Assembly: GCA_005408345.1 (NCBI GenBank)
Contig: SEMN01000001.1
Location: forward strand, 1,364,001 to 1,428,000
Origin: Macquaria australasica
Taxonomy: Eukaryota > Chordata > Actinopteri > Centrarchiformes > Percichthyidae
DNA length: 64,000 nt
Direction of reading: 5' to 3'
In this document: positions 1 through 11,567 of the stretch, piece after piece
Layout of the letters: every line of letters begins with the position of its first letter
How positions within the stretch are numbered: the stretch's first letter is position 1
Program-made: the position numbers and the translations under genes
The notes under the pieces: model-generated
The model's input: only the letters and a program-made list of their open reading frames with translations
Told to the model about the DNA's origin: nothing
The model's database searches: none

Positions 1-3000
1 GAGCGAAAGCCACTGATAGTGCTTATGTTACGGAACTGAAGACTTCCTGTCTGAATCTTTCAAAATAAAGCATCATACTCACCAACTTGAATATACTGTA
101 TGTCTACATGGTGTGTCCTAAGAAAAAAAAAGCTTCTAGCCCTCAAAGTCAGTCATACTGTACAATGGTGACATTTGGTAACAAACCTGTTTACAGATTT
201 CACTATTTTTACACTGGGAAGAAAACTGTTCCCAATGAAAACTGTAAACATTGAATGGACGAGTACATCCAACAAGAGACTTGAAACACAACAATGTAGG
301 CAAGGACAACAGCCTGATTTGTCTGAATCAGGGTTTTGTAGTGCACTGTAAAATAACACTTAAGCATAAAATACCTGTAAGTCAAATTGCTTGGTGTTCG
401 GAACTTGAGACCATGAATGAAACGAGCATTTGCCTTTTTATACAGACCTCAGTCAAGAAATGGTGTGCATCATAATGCCATATTGGTTATCTGTTCTTTA
501 CTATTATTTCAGTATAAATGCTTACAATAACGTCCCTGGATATTCTGATGGGGGTTTTTTTTGTTTGTTTGTTTGTTGTTTTTTCATTTTAAATTGGGTA
601 AGTCACATGCTTTTACGTTAAATAGGAAATCATAAAACAAAAGTGCTTACATGTGTCTGCTTGACCCATATATACTTACTTCCGTTATGGACTTCTTCTT
701 GTCCATTTGGAGTTAACTAAAAGCATTGTACACTCGTTGCTGCCCTCCATAAACACATTGCAGACACTGCAGCCTGTAAATAATAATGATTCTTTGTCAG
801 ACAAGTGGGAGTTAATTTTGGCCTGAGGGTGATGGAAGAGGAAAGCTCCTACACAGCAAATTTCAAGGAAATCAGGCCACTAATTCTGGATACCTTGTGT
901 ACAGGGTAGAGAACCTCTGCCCTGGACAAAGATCAAATGTCTAAAGTTTGCTCTTTGGGAATGATCTTTATCAATTCATTTTCCTTAACGTTAAATGATA
1001 TGAGATCAAACTCAGCACAGAAATCAAACAAGTCATGCACTTGGAATCCAAAAATATTTTAATATGCACCCTTTTTACATAAATCAAAAACATTTGCAGA
1101 GTTGTATTATAATTCTATATGATAGATTTAGTTAATATGTCACTATTTTTTGAATGAATTTTGCACTGTATTTTTTACAATCATGGCTTCTGGTATGGAG
1201 GTCAGGTGTGTCTAAAGCTGGGTTGGGTTGAAGAACTGAATGCAAAATTGGCAAACTGGCAGTTCAAACATCTGCTAGAAATATGAGATGTGTAGAAAAA
1301 GATGAAAGTTTTACAGCCTAATTAAATGTAATCATTTCACACATGGAATGAAGTTGTCATGAATGGTCCACTGTACCTACTGTCCCCATTATTTCATTAA
1401 CTGCAGAACCACAGTGACTCTTTATCACTTAGCAAAAGATGTAATTCATACTTTTCAGAGAACATGAAAGATTTAAAACTTAAAACATATTTTTGGCAGA
1501 CATCCTTATCTCTCAGCAACGAACATGAAAAACAAAAGCAGATTGAGCTGTGTGCTTTTTATTCACAGAAACAGATTCTTTGTTACCCTCAGGCAAACGC
1601 TTTAATGCGGCACCAAATTTTTCAGTAAACAATGTTTCAATCAATGTGGATTTTAAGCGATAGGGTTCACCTTGGAACTGAAATTAAGTATTAATTAAAA
1701 TGCAAACAGCCAACACCATTTTTTTAGCTCATGTGAAACAACCACATATTTAATTCAAAGTGTGTATAGAGTGTATTAGTGAATATTTAATATTGAAGTA
1801 ATTTCTAACCCAAACACCTCCAGAGAATGAAATTAAAAGGATGGATCAGGTTGACTGGAGGAATGACTTTTTGACATTTGAAATTTAATTTGCCTTGCAT
1901 TTTCATTTGAGCAATTCATCCCGTGCATCACATTCCAAAGTCTTGGCTCTCTAGTGTTGTACAGTGATGTAGCTCATGTAATACATTTGTAAATTAAAGG
2001 CTGTTTCTAAACTTAGAAGCCTATTCTCTGATCAAATCCTTTCTTATGACATTTAAACAGTTTCTGCATTAAATAGAGGGTACATGTGTGTTTTATTGTA
2101 AACCAATGGCGCACGAGACACCAAGTATCTGATTGCAACCATGTGCCAAACCTTGAGGACTGGGAAAGTATCACTGTAAAAGCAGGCCATTAGTAAAATT
2201 CAAATATTTGCACACAGTATGAAAAGCATGATATATATGACATATGACATGTATATGACATGTATTACTACATTTCCTTAGCTGTATAAACTGTCAATTC
2301 GTGTGTCTCCAAGGTGAAATTATTGGTATTTTTCCTACTTACTGAGTTGTAATAACAGTAAATTAGAGTCTTGTAAACTGACATATGTACAAACCCTTTT
2401 GTTCAGCTTTCACCATCTTCCCCACAAAATTATCCGCCAAAGTTGGCATGGTTCATGATGCTTTCGTTTACCCTATTGTGTCTATAAAGGTGACTTACTT
2501 CATTGCAATCATTACTGTCAAGTGCAGTTTAAAAAAAACAAAAAAGTGGAGATTTGGAAGAAGAAAAAAAAACTAACTGCATTTAAAAATCAATGAAGTT
2601 ATGAAAAATAAATCGCCTTGAATAACTGATTAACAATGGCGACTTTCCACCTCTGTGTTTTAATATTTTTACATCATAGAACACAATCTTAATACATCTC
2701 CTATTATCTACTACAGAGTCAAGTATTTGATGAGGCTACATAATTATATATATATATCATAAGTTGCATCCAATGTCTTGAAAAAGTACACATTCAGACG
2801 TGATCAGAAGGTAATCATTTCTAATTCGTTCTCCTCTTAAATCAGGTATCACTTTGCCTATTCCAAAAAGATTAGTGAGTGAGTTTCACCCTCTGATGTG
2901 AAAACCATCCAAATAACCAAACTGAGTTCAGTCAGTACAAACATACAGGTAACTTGAAGAAGCATTACGATTTAAGGATAAAAAGAATGTTGTTGCATCC

Positions 3001-3014
3001 GAAGTGGAATCATT
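1..3014. other. AT-rich flank, no gene seen
   Basis: No convincing exon, RNA gene or long open frame is visible on either strand. The sequence is AT-rich with short homopolymer and TTTG runs (about 548-575). It lies downstream of the tmem135 stop, so part of it may be 3' UTR if distal poly(A) sites are used. Short open frames here have no family resemblance and no splice-consistent extension. Confidence 0.6.
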
Positions 3015-3048
3015 TTTATTTTCCAGTAAACCAATTTTTGGGTTTATT
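3015..3048 (-). terminator. tmem135: Candidate poly(A) signals of tmem135
   Basis: Two minus-strand AATAAA hexamers (plus-strand TTTATT at 3043-3048 and 3015-3020) lie about 440-475 bp past the tmem135 stop codon. They are plausible cleavage signals giving a short 3' UTR. The region is AT-rich, so chance hexamers are common, and more distal sites cannot be excluded. Confidence 0.35.
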
Positions 3049-3489
3049 TGGGATTTGGGTGAACTGACCCTATAAGGTAATCTACCTTACTACTACCATC
3101 CATCCCATATAGAACATGTCATTCTGCCAAATGCAAATCGACAACTTGACAAAATATAAATAAATCTTTCGGATGGCTTTCTTATTAAAAGAAAATCATT
3201 ATTTGTCTTGTACTATTAAGGGTTTCATTAGGACTTAAAAATACTTCTATTAATATACTTGTCAATTTTAACAAAATGATGCGTTTCATTTGTTACCTGT
3301 ATCCATACAGTCTGGAAATGTGCTTTGGACAGATCTTGGACAAAGCAAAACCAGTCTCATAACACGACATCACCACTTCTGAGGTGTTATACTCCTTTAA
3401 AAAATCCTTACGTTACTCAGAAAGAACAGCCAAACTGTCCACATCCTGTTAAGGTAACCCTAAAGCCCCTCCCAGAGTCTGGTCCCAAG

Positions 3490-6400
3490 TCAGCCGAGTT
3501 GGATGTCAGCTCCTGGTGGAAGCACCGTGGTGAAACGAGGGTCCAGTTTGGGCACAAAGCCTTTAAAGTCCCTGGAGGCGTTAGTCCCAAACACATCTAG
3601 CAACTGTCGGTTCATCAGAGCAAACCTAGGAGAGCAGACAGAAAATAATCTCTATACCATCATGAAAATTACAACTCTCACTAACAGATTACCTTAACAT
3701 GGACAGAAACAGTCCAACTATAGACAATCTAAAAAGGCAGAATTTGATTAAATTGTTTATATGAGATATCTACACAGTAACTACCTTACATACTGTAGTT
3801 TGCTTCTTGCATGCTATGGGCCACAGCCCAATTAATCACTAATGACGCATCTCAACAGCACATCACAGTGTCAACATATGACAGATTCTGTCATCGTCAT
3901 GAATCTGTCATTCAGATTTTGAAGAAAAAAATTATGTAATAAAAAATATTTATTGCAAACTGTGCTGCAAAATGTTGACAATCCTAGCTCAAATACAGTA
4001 TACAGCTCTTCAATAATGCAGCCACAATTGGATCACTCCACGTCATAACCAAATTATGCTTCCTCTGACTTTATTTAGAAAAATCTGTATCAGGTTCATA
4101 ATGGAATTTTAGAATTTGCTGTTATCCAAGTAAAACTCTGTTGAAGATTACTGAGGTTACTGACCACCTTGTCCCCTTTAGTAACATTTAAAGAATGCTC
4201 TGTAGTAAAGTAGCCATTTCTTTCTGAAAAGGATACACAATTTTAAAAGGTAACCCTTTAGTGAGGTGCAATTGATGTTCTAATTATGGCTGGTTCTCGA
4301 ACAAAACATTGTTGAACATCTGACAAATTCATACCTGCCCTTAGTTAGCCGCAGCAGGAACTTCCAGTATGTAGGCCTGAGGTTCTGCACTTCCATCACA
4401 GTCTGTGTAACAGTAATGAGTCACACATTATATCCTTACTCATCAAAAAATAAAAATAACAAATAAAAACGAATGCGTATTTATGTGAGTAGGTATGCAT
4501 GTTTGTGTGTGTGTGTGTTATTTACAGCTTGGAAACAGATAGCAGTGGAGATGGCATATAGGATCGTGTCAGCATGAGGAAAGTAAGGGAACCGTCCAGC
4601 CTCAATGCCCTTGAAGTACATGGTCTAAAGACGGAGATTATTATATGAGCTGTTAATGATAAACAGTCCAATACAGATAAGTTTCAGATAAGCAGAAATG
4701 TAGAATAACATGTTATTACCATGCAAATCAATTTTCTGTTATATTTTGCTATGATGAAAATGTGGTATTTATCGGTAAACCCTTACATTCATCTTTTACA
4801 TATTGCAAGTTCATTCATTATTTGAGAGGGGAATACTATTTTGTATGATACTGAGTAAATACTGTTTGTCTATCCTTGAGATAATAGATTCATTTTGGTG
4901 TGTCTGTTATCTTGACAATATCATTGCCTTTTTATTGTCTTCAGTAACACTTGTTTCTGTGATGCAATTATGAATCTGCTTCATGCACAAAGACATTTTC
5001 TTTTAACTCCACCAGCTTAGTGAAGAGATACATGGATATTGTCGTGCTTTTGTAGAAGAACATCGAGGTACCAGCCAAGAAGCCTTGAAAGACAGGGAGA
5101 AAGGGGAAGAGACAATTGTCGAACAGGGTAAATCAGCTCAGACATGACACACATCCGGAGGAGGATTGCTCTATAGGGATTTTATTAGACAGTTTACACA
5201 ATCCTGTCTTACCAGCAATCAGTGCATGGAGTTCATCATCAATGTTACGCAGCCAGCGCAGCAAGCAGCTTGTTCCCTGAGTGAATAAATGTAAAACATT
5301 TATAAAAATAAAAAGAACAATATAATACTGACATGACAACACAAGAGACAAAATGTGTTACAAAATGTAACCAACTGCCATACATTGCCATAAAAAAGAA
5401 AAAAATGGAACAAACAAAGTGTAAAAAATGTACCTTGTAGATACTGACGAAAGATCCTAGAAAGGCCCCGAGCTGGAAGTTCTCTTTGTTGTACAAGAGG
5501 GAGGGCAGCCGTGAAGGTTTAGAGAACATCTGCCTGAATGCTGAGGGCACTTTAAGACAGCACTGAATCAGGTAGCCAACACTGAACATCCTGACAAAAC
5601 CCTGGACAAGGAAAGAAAAGAGAAAATGTATTTTGTATTGTATTATTATCATTTAATAATGTAGAAATTGAGTATTATAAATCCATCATCATAACAAAAG
5701 TGTCTTACTTTAACACAGTAGGAAATGCAGTTGTCTTGGTAATGTTTACAACATCTGTGTCTTGGACCCTTTTTGCATCTGGATTATTAAAAAAAAAGAA
5801 AACAAGTTAATACTGGGCACTCTGTACAAACCCATATGTGTCTGTGTAAAGGTGTGTGTATTCTCTCACATTGATTCTAGCAGTTCCCTGGTGTAGGCTA
5901 TCAGAGTTTTCCTCCTGGAGCTGGGCCTGTCTGCTGATGTCTGCGAGTCCTCCGTCTCTATGGCAGCTGTCCTCTCAGTGGGCCTTGTGCAGACGTGTTC
6001 TGCCGTAACAGAGTGAGTTGGAATCTCTTCTTTCCCAATGATGAACCTGTGACAGAAAATGCACACCACCTCTGTAAGCTTTACCAAAACACTGTCAGCA
6101 ATCTAAATCAAGGCATCAGTGGGAACAGGGACAACTTACTTTAATGCAGAGAACGCAAAGCCTTTGAGACCATCTTTACTCCTGCAGCATAAAACACAAA
6201 ATCTAGCTGAAACTCTAAACATTTGCTCTTGTTTTTAATATCTGAAGGCTATTCATAATAACCAATTGAACAATGTTTCACATTTCACTGTAAGAATCTG
6301 TCCACTGTGCTGCTCTGACCTGAAGAAGAACATGTAGAGTGATGCAGTTATGCAGAACAAGAGCACCTAATGGGAAAAAGAAAGAGGGCATCAGGACAAC

Positions 6401-9400
6401 AGGTGAAACGTAAGCATCTGGACTCTGAACACCATGATACAACCTGGGTAAATCTGTGATAAGATCATCAATGGTTACTTGCTGATTTCTTTGCCATTTT
6501 AAGAAACAATCCAATCTTTATTACTGTCATTGACACTGGAGCCTAGCCAACATTGGCTTTGTGGTACTTATGAAGAGCAGCACATCACAATGTCAGGAAA
6601 GAGGAAAACCTTAGCGTTTACAACTTCTGGCTCAGTCAGTCACGGTCAGGTGGGAATGTGAGAGAAAAAACTCTCAGACTGGTCAGACAGCAGACTTAGG
6701 TTAGTTTGACAATCACCAGCTGGACACACGTTTTACCCATTAGAGTTTTGTTGTTTGCATCAATGACTGAATGTGATAAAACAAAATTATTCTAAAGAAG
6801 AGTTCTGCCTCATCCTATGGCTGAAATCCACACACATGAAATTCTCCTGTGTCCATCACACACTGTAGCAGTATCACTGGTATATTTACACTATGCAATA
6901 AAGTAGGAGCTGCTGAACATTTGGTGCATATTTGCATATAGTCTTAAACCTGTGTGCATAAGCACAGTGTAAACAGGCAGCTGGCTGTCAGCACTGCACT
7001 TTGATGTACTGAACTCAAACCAGAGTTCACAACCAGACCTCGCTGTAATTGTCATGTAGCATGAGCTGCTAGGTCTGTTTGAAGGCAATAATCCCACAGA
7101 ATAAAATGTTTCTAAAGTGAGGTCAGGGATGTTTTGCATCATCTTCTTCTACCGCTGGTTAAGCAGTCATGAACCGTGGCTACCTAATAACAGAGAGCTG
7201 AGGCAGACCTAAGAGCCCCAGAGGAGGCACGGGCCCTCCTGTATTATGTGTTATATTACTTAGCCCCCAAGCCGCATTAATTAGCTCCCTTCACTTTCAG
7301 CTGACCCAGACCTTCCTTTCATCTTACCTCGCCATGTCTGATGGGTTTGACGATGCCTCGTGTCACTGCCATGCGGAACAAAGTCTCAATGGCCTGACAA
7401 CAAGATTGCACTGTTACATATACATTGTGTGGCAAAATCAGATATGCAGTATCTCTTTACGTTTAACAATTAATGTTTAATTGAACAGAGTGGCTCTTAC
7501 AAGATTTGTCATGTATATCGTCAGCAGCCCTCTCCTGGCGGGGGGGAGAAGGGAAGAGACATATACATTTTCAGTAAACACAGAATCAATATTTACAAGG
7601 CCATGTCTGATACTTGAGATGTATCCAACAACCTCATTAGGTCCCAAAGACTAAGTGCCATTTTTGTGCATTGTTGAACTTGGCAAATATGTTCAAAACA
7701 TGAAAAAAAGACTTTCAGAGAGTAGGACAGGTCAGGATTCTCACCTGCTTTTGCGCTCCAGGAGGATGGCAATGTAGGAGGCAGGCAGCGCTGAACCAAA
7801 CCCGGCAGACCAGGAGTAGAACCCTCCAAATAGTTTCCTAAAGTTAGAAATATACAGCTTTAATTCACTGTGTATTTATTCTTTTTACTTTTTCAACTGG
7901 AAAGTACTGGACTCAAGCACACAGGCAGCATCGATTTTCTTTAAAGAAGCAGTGTTTTGGTCAGATCTAAGTCCTTTCTTTTCCTTTTTTAATCAAAAAG
8001 AAAATATTATCTAAATGGCACGTTCAGAATATTTATATGGCTTTGAACTATGTAGTAATTTTTAATTAAGAGCAGCACTTTGAGCTTAAAAGGTACCCTG
8101 TGGAGTTTTTGACCCCTAGTAGTGACATGGAGCGTACATGCATGCGCGCACACATCCTCGAGATAAACAAACAGGGACCCACACAAAAAACAATGCTCTA
8201 TATTGCTCCTAGAGGCAAGGTGTCCTGATACACATTCCTGCCAATGGTTTCACACTATTCCACTGATGTACAGGTGCCAGTAATACGCAAAGAAACAACG
8301 CACTGTGCCAACAAAGGCAGTGGAGAAGAAGACTGCTAGCTAATAAACATGGATGTAAATAAGCTGGATTTAAAATATATTTTAAAAAACACAGCTTTGC
8401 AAATGTTTTTATGAGGAAAGAAATGCATTCAACACATTTGTTAGGCCTCAAGGATACACACAAGGCGTGAATAACACTGACTGTAAACATAACTTTTGTT
8501 TGTTTACAAGGAAACTCCAAAGGGCACCTTTAACTCTGAAAACTGAAAAACAACAGACACCAAGATACCATCTAACCACAGACACCGAATGACTGCTTAG
8601 GTTATGGGCTTGTGTAAATTTGCTTATTTCATGTTGCTAAATCTTCAGTTTCAATGACAAACATTAACCACAGACGCATCAATTTAGCTCCTGAAACCCC
8701 TGCATGTCATCATCTTAATTTCAGCTGAGCTGTGTCGTTGACAGTGTGCATCTGTGTGACATTTGTTGGACCTACTAACCTGAGAATGCAGAAGAAAACA
8801 ATGTAGAGACTTCCATTGGCAGTGAGGAAAGAGGTAGACCATAGGATCTCAGGGAGAAGCCTTTTTAAATAGTAATCCTTCTTCCTTCTCCTTAGAACTG
8901 CTGCTATCTGCAAAACATAGAGATGAGTAGCAGTCACTGTTGTAGGTGTTCACATTTGGGTTGCCAAATCATTGATTGAGAGTTGAGAAAACTGAGAAAA
9001 AAAATGTTATTCAACTGTATTAAGCCATCGACCGGTCGAGGCAGATGACCGCCCACCCAGAGCCTGGTTCTGCTCGAGGTTTCTACCTGTTAAAAGGGAG
9101 TTTTTCCTTGCCACTGTCGCCTAGTGCTTGCTCATGGTGGGAACTGTTGGGTCTCTGTAAATATAAAGAGTCGGTCTAGACCTGCTCTACTCGAAAAAGT
9201 GCCCTGAGATAGCTTTGTTTTGACATGGCGCTATATAAATAACACTGAACTGAATTATTAAACGAGTTAACTCTGGAATTCGTCGGCTTGCATGAACTTG
9301 AACTTGAACTTGAACTTATCCCCCCGATTGTAAGATAGCGACATGTCAGCTAATCTTTAACTCACAGACGTTTCCTCAGAACTAGTTAGCCTTAGCATAC

Positions 9401-9610
9401 TTGGTTAGCTACCTCACTTTAGCTTCAGAGTCTACAGGTCCAAAATACTGCAGGTCAAACGGCAAAACTTACCAGGTAAAGAGGGGCGTATATTTTGAAG
9501 GAGACCTCCAGAGCACCCCTGGTTATATCCAGAGCAGACTGCACACACGACGGGCTCCAGGTATGGCCGATCTCGTAGCAGTTGTGCGGTATTTTGCTGA
9601 GAGCAGCCAT
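3490..9610 (-). CDS. tmem135: TMEM135, transmembrane protein 135 (15 coding exons)
   Basis: Multi-pass membrane protein of peroxisomes and mitochondria, linked in mammals to mitochondrial dynamics, peroxisomal lipid metabolism and cholesterol export. Exons in transcript order: 9610-9473, 8907-8780, 7837-7745, 7534-7501, 7393-7328, 6366-6320, 6181-6140, 6046-5870, 5778-5709, 5601-5434, 5276-5213, 5083-5007, 4624-4526, 4402-4335, 3625-3490. Joined they give 468 aa (human about 458) and phases agree throughout. Family hallmarks: N-terminus MAALSKIPHNCYEIGHTW; LLPEIL and FLTANG in exon 2; a Cys-rich motif RHRCCKHY near residue 250; MFSVGYLIQCCL and NFQLGAFLGSF in exon 10; DDELHALIAG in exon 11; LRLTKGR near the C-terminus. 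Exon 8 carries a variable, polar, Ser/Thr-rich loop. Oddity: the end of exon 12 (5007) lacks a GT at the frame-preserving boundary. The start is the family start, at a CpG-rich 5' end divergent from hephl1. Confidence 0.95.
8086..8533. mobile_element. TTAA-flanked MITE-like element with terminal inverted repeats
   Basis: The left end (8086-8108) and the reverse complement of the right end (8511-8533) align as TTAAAAGGTACCCTGTGGAG versus TTAAAGGTGCCCTTTGGAG. Each end carries TTAA outermost, as expected for a TTAA target duplication. The roughly 440 bp between holds no coding frame, so this would be a non-autonomous DNA transposon. It sits in tmem135 intron 2. Superfamily is unassigned; TTAA suggests piggyBac-like movement, but that is inference. 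Confidence 0.6.
9020..9256 (+). mobile_element. Dispersed teleost SINE/LINE-tail repeat
   Basis: Contains the phrases GAGTTTTTCCTTGCCACTGT, GTGCTTGCTCATGGTGG and TGGCGCTATATAAATAACAC followed by a degenerate TGAACTGAATT tail. I recognise these as a very abundant fish retroposon whose 3' end resembles a LINE tail. It lies in tmem135 intron 1, antisense to that gene. The exact family name needs a repeat-library search. Confidence 0.75.
9292..9318. repeat. (GAACTT)n short tandem repeat
   Basis: About four head-to-tail copies of a 6-bp GAACTT unit lie shortly downstream of the retroposon at 9020-9256, in tmem135 intron 1. It may have grown from the retroposon's tail. Confidence 0.7.
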
Positions 9611-9780
9611 GTCTGCACACTGAAGACCGACAGCCAGACAGTAGAGTCTGACGGCAACGCGACGTCGTGCGCGGTCACGCGAAAGAGCCGTGCGCGTGCG
9701 TTAGTTTCCTCAATCATCTAATCATCATCATCAATATCACAGAAGTGCCAAAATAGGGACAACTGAAACGGACAACCGGC
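9611..9780 (-). promoter_or_regulatory. tmem135: CpG-rich 5' flank of tmem135
   Basis: Immediately upstream of the tmem135 ATG, 9650-9700 is dense in CpG (GACGTCGTGCGCGGTCACGCG and neighbours), contrasting with the AT-rich surroundings. No TATA box is evident. This fits a TATA-less promoter of a broadly expressed gene. The transcription start site is not determined. Confidence 0.5.
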
Positions 9781-11324
9781 ACAGCTGCAGTTTAAATTAA
9801 TTTGACAAAACTGATTATTTTGAAAACGAAATTATAAATAAATGTGAATGGCCACACGAGAAGTGTGCTGGGTCCTGTCTGTGCTCAAGTGGAGGCACGT
9901 GAATGTACACACCAGCATGGTTTTGTGTTTCTTTCATACATTTGGTGGTAGTGGAGATAATTACACACTAAAACTGGCATATTTTGTTAGACTGTAACAT
10001 AAAGAAACAGCACAAACATTACAGAGCCACAAACAATGACATGGGAATCTGACTGTTTAGATTCAGTTGAGCTGTAAATCATTACTCTAATGTTTAAGGT
10101 ACATAATATACATATCAGCCAGCAGGCATCAAGTTGAATTTCCAGAGGTTTCCATCCCACAGTAAAGCACCGGACTGGGGCCTGACTGAGAATAAATTAA
10201 AAGACAGGTGATCTTGTGGAACAATGTGTTCTTTCCATGGGCTGGGACTTCAGGGGGTACGATGGAGCTATCACAATCAACTCCTGAGCCGAACTTGACC
10301 CTGGTGACCTACATGCACACCACAGAATAATAACAATACAAGACTATGGGGCACTTTTTATCAGCCTTGCTGCTTTTAGGGCCTTATTTTCCTATAGAAA
10401 CACTAGCCAATGCATTTGTTTTACAGCATATCACTACTGTGCTTGGGGTGCAGATTGTACTGAGAGATTTGTGGGGATTATCAGAAATAGGAAGCTCACT
10501 TAACCAAATGAGGGCAACAAGAGTGACTAGAATATGGTTATGCTGTTTGAGTATTACCAAGGTGTCCTGAATTTACTTTGTAAAGGCAGAGACATCCGTT
10601 CACAGTTGTACTGCTCCGAGTTGGTCAGCAGGTGTCAGCCTCACCCCTTTGATGTAAAGTATGACACAAAGCTTTAAATTGAAAGGTGCAGGGTTGAGGG
10701 GAATGTGCATTATTAGGATGAGATGGCTTTAAAAATCCCCATTTGTTAAAGTGAAGTGGTTGCACAGTATTGCTGCAATTAAGAAAATCCCTGAACAACA
10801 CCACAACGTAATTTAATGTGCTGATATAATGCACCTCAAAGCAGTTTTAAATTTAGCTCAAGTAGGAATATATATTCTTTTCTTTTTACAGAGAGATAAA
10901 CAAGATTACCACTTATTTGGGTTTGTAAACTGTAACTAATTACTTTATTCGTCATTAATAAAATATTTTATAATAATTTATAGATCAGCTCATCGTCCAG
11001 CAGGACACTTTCTGTCAAAAAACTATGAAGAATCTGGACCAAAATCCATTTATTTATTTATGGATTATCAACATGTATAACTGCATTATTATCAAATAGA
11101 AAGGATAGCACCAGCCAGATAGTGCCTCTAAAATAGCGCCACAAAATCGAAATATCCTCTGTACACAGAGACCAGCTGACTAAAGTGCTTATTCATCACC
11201 TCTGGAAATTGACAACCCATGGTGCTTGAGTCTGCATTTTAACATAAGTAGATCGATTACCTTTAATTTCCCAGGAGGCAGTTTATAACATATATACCAT
11301 CTTATAATAATTAACGCCAGAACA
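9781..11324. other. Spacer between divergent tmem135 and hephl1 5' ends
   Basis: About 1.5 kb of non-coding sequence between head-to-head genes. No exon, tRNA or clear repeat was recognised. It may hold regulatory sites for both genes, but nothing specific can be supported by eye. Confidence 0.5.
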
Positions 11325-11567
11325 TTGAGCGGTTATTATCCCTGGACGTCTGATACCACAGGAGGCGGTCACGCCGGGGCTGCTCTCTGGCTGAATAGGC
11401 CAACTGTTTTCCTTTGCAGAGTTTCAGACGTGCTGCAACTCCAACGCGCAGTGTTGATAGGCTACGTGCTTGCGAGGGAGCGCCAACGGAGGTTTTCCAC
11501 TTGCTGCTCTTGAACCAAAACCCCGCTAAACACTCAGCCCTGCATCTGACGGAGCGATCAGCTGAAC
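11325..11567 (+). promoter_or_regulatory. hephl1: 5' UTR / proximal promoter of hephl1
   Basis: A moderately GC-rich stretch directly upstream of the hephl1 ATG. An AT-rich CATATATACC at about 11289-11298 lies just before it but is not a convincing TATA box. A CAGTGT hexamer at about 11449 was tested as an iron-responsive element and lacks pairing flanks. Transcription start is unknown. Confidence 0.4.

Noticed and set aside
11443..11460. CAGTGT in the hephl1 leader as an iron-responsive element
   Set aside because: The five bases on either side do not pair and there is no suitably placed bulged C, so the IRE stem is absent.
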